Positions 15,227-16,764 of a stretch of 16,764 nt of DNA are shown one piece after another. Every line of letters begins with the position of its first letter. Position 1 is the first letter of the stretch. The position numbers and the translations under genes are program-made. Origin of the DNA: Candidatus Babeliales bacterium (GTDB taxonomy: Bacteria > Babelota > Babeliae > Babelales > JANWKD01); assembly GCA_025451595.1 (NCBI GenBank), contig JANWKD010000065.1:1-16764 (forward strand), written 5' to 3'. The notes beneath the pieces were generated by a model. The model was given only the letters and a program-made list of their open reading frames with translations, ran no database searches and was not told the origin of the DNA.

Positions 15227-15997
15227 CTAAAAACCAAAACCAAAACCAATGCCAAGCCCATCGATACCTACTGATACTCCTGGTCCATATCCATAGCCAT
15301 ATCTATAACCATATCCGTAGGGATAACCATAGCCTGAATAAGGATAACCCCTATTAAGATAGGGATGGTATGGATATTCATACCAATAATCATACGGTTC
15401 GTAATAAATATAACTATGTGGCTCATCGTACATGTAATAAACTTTTGGTTGATTATAATCATAATACCTACTACGCACTGGTCTGTATTCTGGTCGAATG
15501 CGTCGATACTCTATCTCTTGACGAGCAATTCGTTTACGATGCTCACGATTTTTTTGAATTTTTACCCCGAAGCGTTCATTAATAAATCGATTTAATTCTT
15601 CATTATTTGCATAATTATTTAAAGAAATCGGCTGGGATTTATGATCAACTAATACCTTACCGTTTTTAAATAATAATACGGTTGAGTCGTCATGGATATT
15701 ATATACTTCAGTCAATGAAGGAATATCATTCAGATTAACTTCTATAAATAATAAACCCGCCCGTTTATATTCGGATTTTTTACTGACGGCATTAAAAATT
15801 TCCTGCATCTTTTCTAATGCGTCATTTTTTTGCGTCGAGTCATAATTAACAAAGTGAACTACTGCCAAATTATTTCGATGCTCAAAAGCATGTTCTATTA
15901 AAGAATTAAATTGTGACTCATTAATAGGCAAATACACTTTTGCTTGCATACAACTAATCATTGAAAAAATAGATAGAAAGAAAAAAATCTTTTTCAT
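15227..15997 (-). CDS. Secreted thioredoxin-fold protein without CxxC, Tyr/Gly-rich tail
   Basis: The 256-residue product has a signal peptide (MKKIFFFLSIFSMISCMQA). Residues about 24-145 fit a thioredoxin fold: LAVVHFVNYD (44-53) as the central strand, GLLFIEVNLNDIPSL (81-95), then VYNIHDDSTVLLFKNGK (98-114), matching the usual xYxIxxxPTxxLFKxGK. The redox CxxC is absent and the cis-Pro position is Ser, so oxidoreductase activity is unlikely. A basic Arg/Tyr-rich linker (150-215) leads to a GYGYPYGYGY-type repeat (217-239) and a terminal stretch of alternating Gly and hydrophobics ending GFGFGF. Start is ATG 15997 rather than TTG 16000, because AAAGGGG lies 5 bases upstream. It begins 16 bases after the hydrolase gene ends, so the two are probably cotranscribed. 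Confidence 0.82.
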   Translation of the reverse strand: MKKIFFFLSIFSMISCMQAKVYLPINESQFNSLIEHAFEHRNNLAVVHFVNYDSTQKNDALEKMQEIFNAVSKKSEYKRAGLLFIEVNLNDIPSLTEVYNIHDDSTVLLFKNGKVLVDHKSQPISLNNYANNEELNRFINERFGVKIQKNREHRKRIARQEIEYRRIRPEYRPVRSRYYDYNQPKVYYMYDEPHSYIYYEPYDYWYEYPYHPYLNRGYPYSGYGYPYGYGYRYGYGYGPGVSVGIDGLGIGFGFGF

Positions 15998-16013
15998 CAA
16001 AACCCCTTTTGCA

Positions 16014-16764
16014 TTAAATATCCATCACTACTTTTTGCTTTTCTTTATGCTGATATGATTCATCGAGAATATCGTTAATGAACTTATTGACCTTATAGAT
16101 ATATTTCTCGGGATTGAAGAAGAATGAATCATAATGCCTTCTACCTTCAGTAATCCATAATCGCTTATAAGGTGCTTGAACATTATTAAAAAGATTATGA
16201 GCAGCCGATAACACTATTTTTTCGTCATTTTTACAATGAATAAAGAAGCAGGGTACCGTTATTTTCTTTACCGCATCAACCGGCACGATAGGAAAAATGT
16301 AGGTATTGGTCGCTGTAGCATCTAAATTAGAAATAGTTTTTAATAATGCTTTAATAAATGATTGAATATAGGGGTTATAGGCATATTGTTGTAAATAGCT
16401 TTTTCCCGGAATATCAATGATATAACCAAACAAATTAATTCTTAAATTTTCAAAGCCCTTTTTTATAATAGTATCGCTATCGTCAAAGGGACAATCTAAC
16501 ACCATACAATGAAAAAGCGACGGATCCTGCGCTTGGGCCTGAATAGCCGCAACAGCGCCCATTGAAAATCCATACACAATGCGCTTGTCATTTTTCAGAT
16601 CCTCCCGAGATTTAATATAATCTACTGCCGCAGTCACATCGTGCGCCTCATCGCGACCGAAGGTACAACATTGGCTATGATCAACATTTTCTCCATGAGC
16701 ACGAAAATCAAACGTAAACACATTAAAATCAGAAAAAATAGTTCGCAGAAACGAGATATCAAAT
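16014..16764 (-). CDS. Alpha/beta hydrolase (serine hydrolase fold), 5' end outside window
   Basis: The 249 visible residues show the core of an alpha/beta hydrolase. VFTFDFRAHGEN is the conserved strand and loop. GFSMG is the nucleophile elbow (Ser 67 of the visible part). The acid is most likely D180 in FFIHCKNDEKI, and the histidine is H210 in EGRRHYDSFF. The sequence resembles BAAT/dienelactone-hydrolase-like and related esterase families; substrate cannot be assigned. The frame is open to the window edge, so the GTG at 16719-16721 is not the true start and any signal peptide is unseen. A lid-like insert (about 95-160) is hydrophobic. The secreted thioredoxin-like gene follows 16 bases downstream. 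Confidence 0.88.
   Translation of the reverse strand, partial: FDISFLRTIFSDFNVFTFDFRAHGENVDHSQCCTFGRDEAHDVTAAVDYIKSREDLKNDKRIVYGFSMGAVAAIQAQAQDPSLFHCMVLDCPFDDSDTIIKKGFENLRINLFGYIIDIPGKSYLQQYAYNPYIQSFIKALLKTISNLDATATNTYIFPIVPVDAVKKITVPCFFIHCKNDEKIVLSAAHNLFNNVQAPYKRLWITEGRRHYDSFFFNPEKYIYKVNKFINDILDESYQHKEKQKVVMDI

Noticed and set aside
15237..15430. Short repeated CCATATCC-like DNA words resembling a repeat array
   Set aside because: They are codons of the Tyr/Gly/Pro-rich tail in frame, with no spacer structure, so this is not a CRISPR or other DNA-level array.
16719..16721. GTG as the start of the alpha/beta hydrolase
   Set aside because: The frame is open to the window edge, and the conserved strand and oxyanion-side region would be cut off, so the true start is outside.

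Overview
This AT-rich window looks like the chromosome of a host-dependent Gram-negative-type bacterium. My best guess is candidate phylum Dependentiae (TM6/Babeliae). That is an inference from gene style, not a marker-gene placement: ten of fifteen genes encode proteins with N-terminal signal peptides, most of them match no family I recognise, one carries ankyrin-like repeats, and they are mixed with a few housekeeping genes (ftsW, pepA). No rRNA, tRNA, CRISPR array, insertion sequence or integrase was seen. TAA and TAG stops are both used normally.

Left part (1-2206): the 3' end of ftsW (+) runs tail-to-tail into a two-gene minus-strand unit encoding the 3'-phosphoesterase and polymerase modules of LigD as separate proteins. 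The two ORF ends of ftsW and the polymerase overlap by 9 bp. No ATP-dependent ligase module and no Ku gene are visible here.

Middle part (2207-9187): a run of mostly small secreted proteins. These are a cysteine-rich protein, an unknown, a HAD-like protein lacking key acidic residues, an ankyrin-like protein, a Pro/Gln-rich protein with a C-terminal membrane segment (cotranscribed with pepA), a CxxC/HxxC protein, a small protein ending in four consecutive cysteines, and a 255-residue unknown. Starts were moved downstream of the longest ORF in several cases because Shine-Dalgarno spacing or an overlapping promoter required it. Clear terminator-type hairpins lie at 4313-4354, 5043-5074 and 9149-9187.

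Right part (9197-16764): the most unusual feature is a 5.7-kb minus-strand reading frame (14944 to 9197) interrupted by one in-frame TAG at 12500-12502. The upstream 814-residue half has a signal peptide and a long coiled-coil region. The downstream 1085-residue half has neither a signal peptide nor a well-placed start codon. Both halves share a beta-strand-rich repeat, and one repeat copy spans the stop codon. This points to a single giant secreted protein that is either recently broken or expressed by readthrough or reinitiation. Upstream of it on the same strand is a two-gene unit encoding an alpha/beta hydrolase (cut by the window edge) and a secreted thioredoxin-fold protein with no CxxC and a Tyr/Gly-rich tail. 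It is closed by a long hairpin terminator at 15137-15215.

The genes do not form one pathway. The common thread is export: a cell-envelope and secretome region plausibly aimed at host interaction, with division (ftsW), peptide turnover (pepA) and DNA end repair (LigD modules) alongside.
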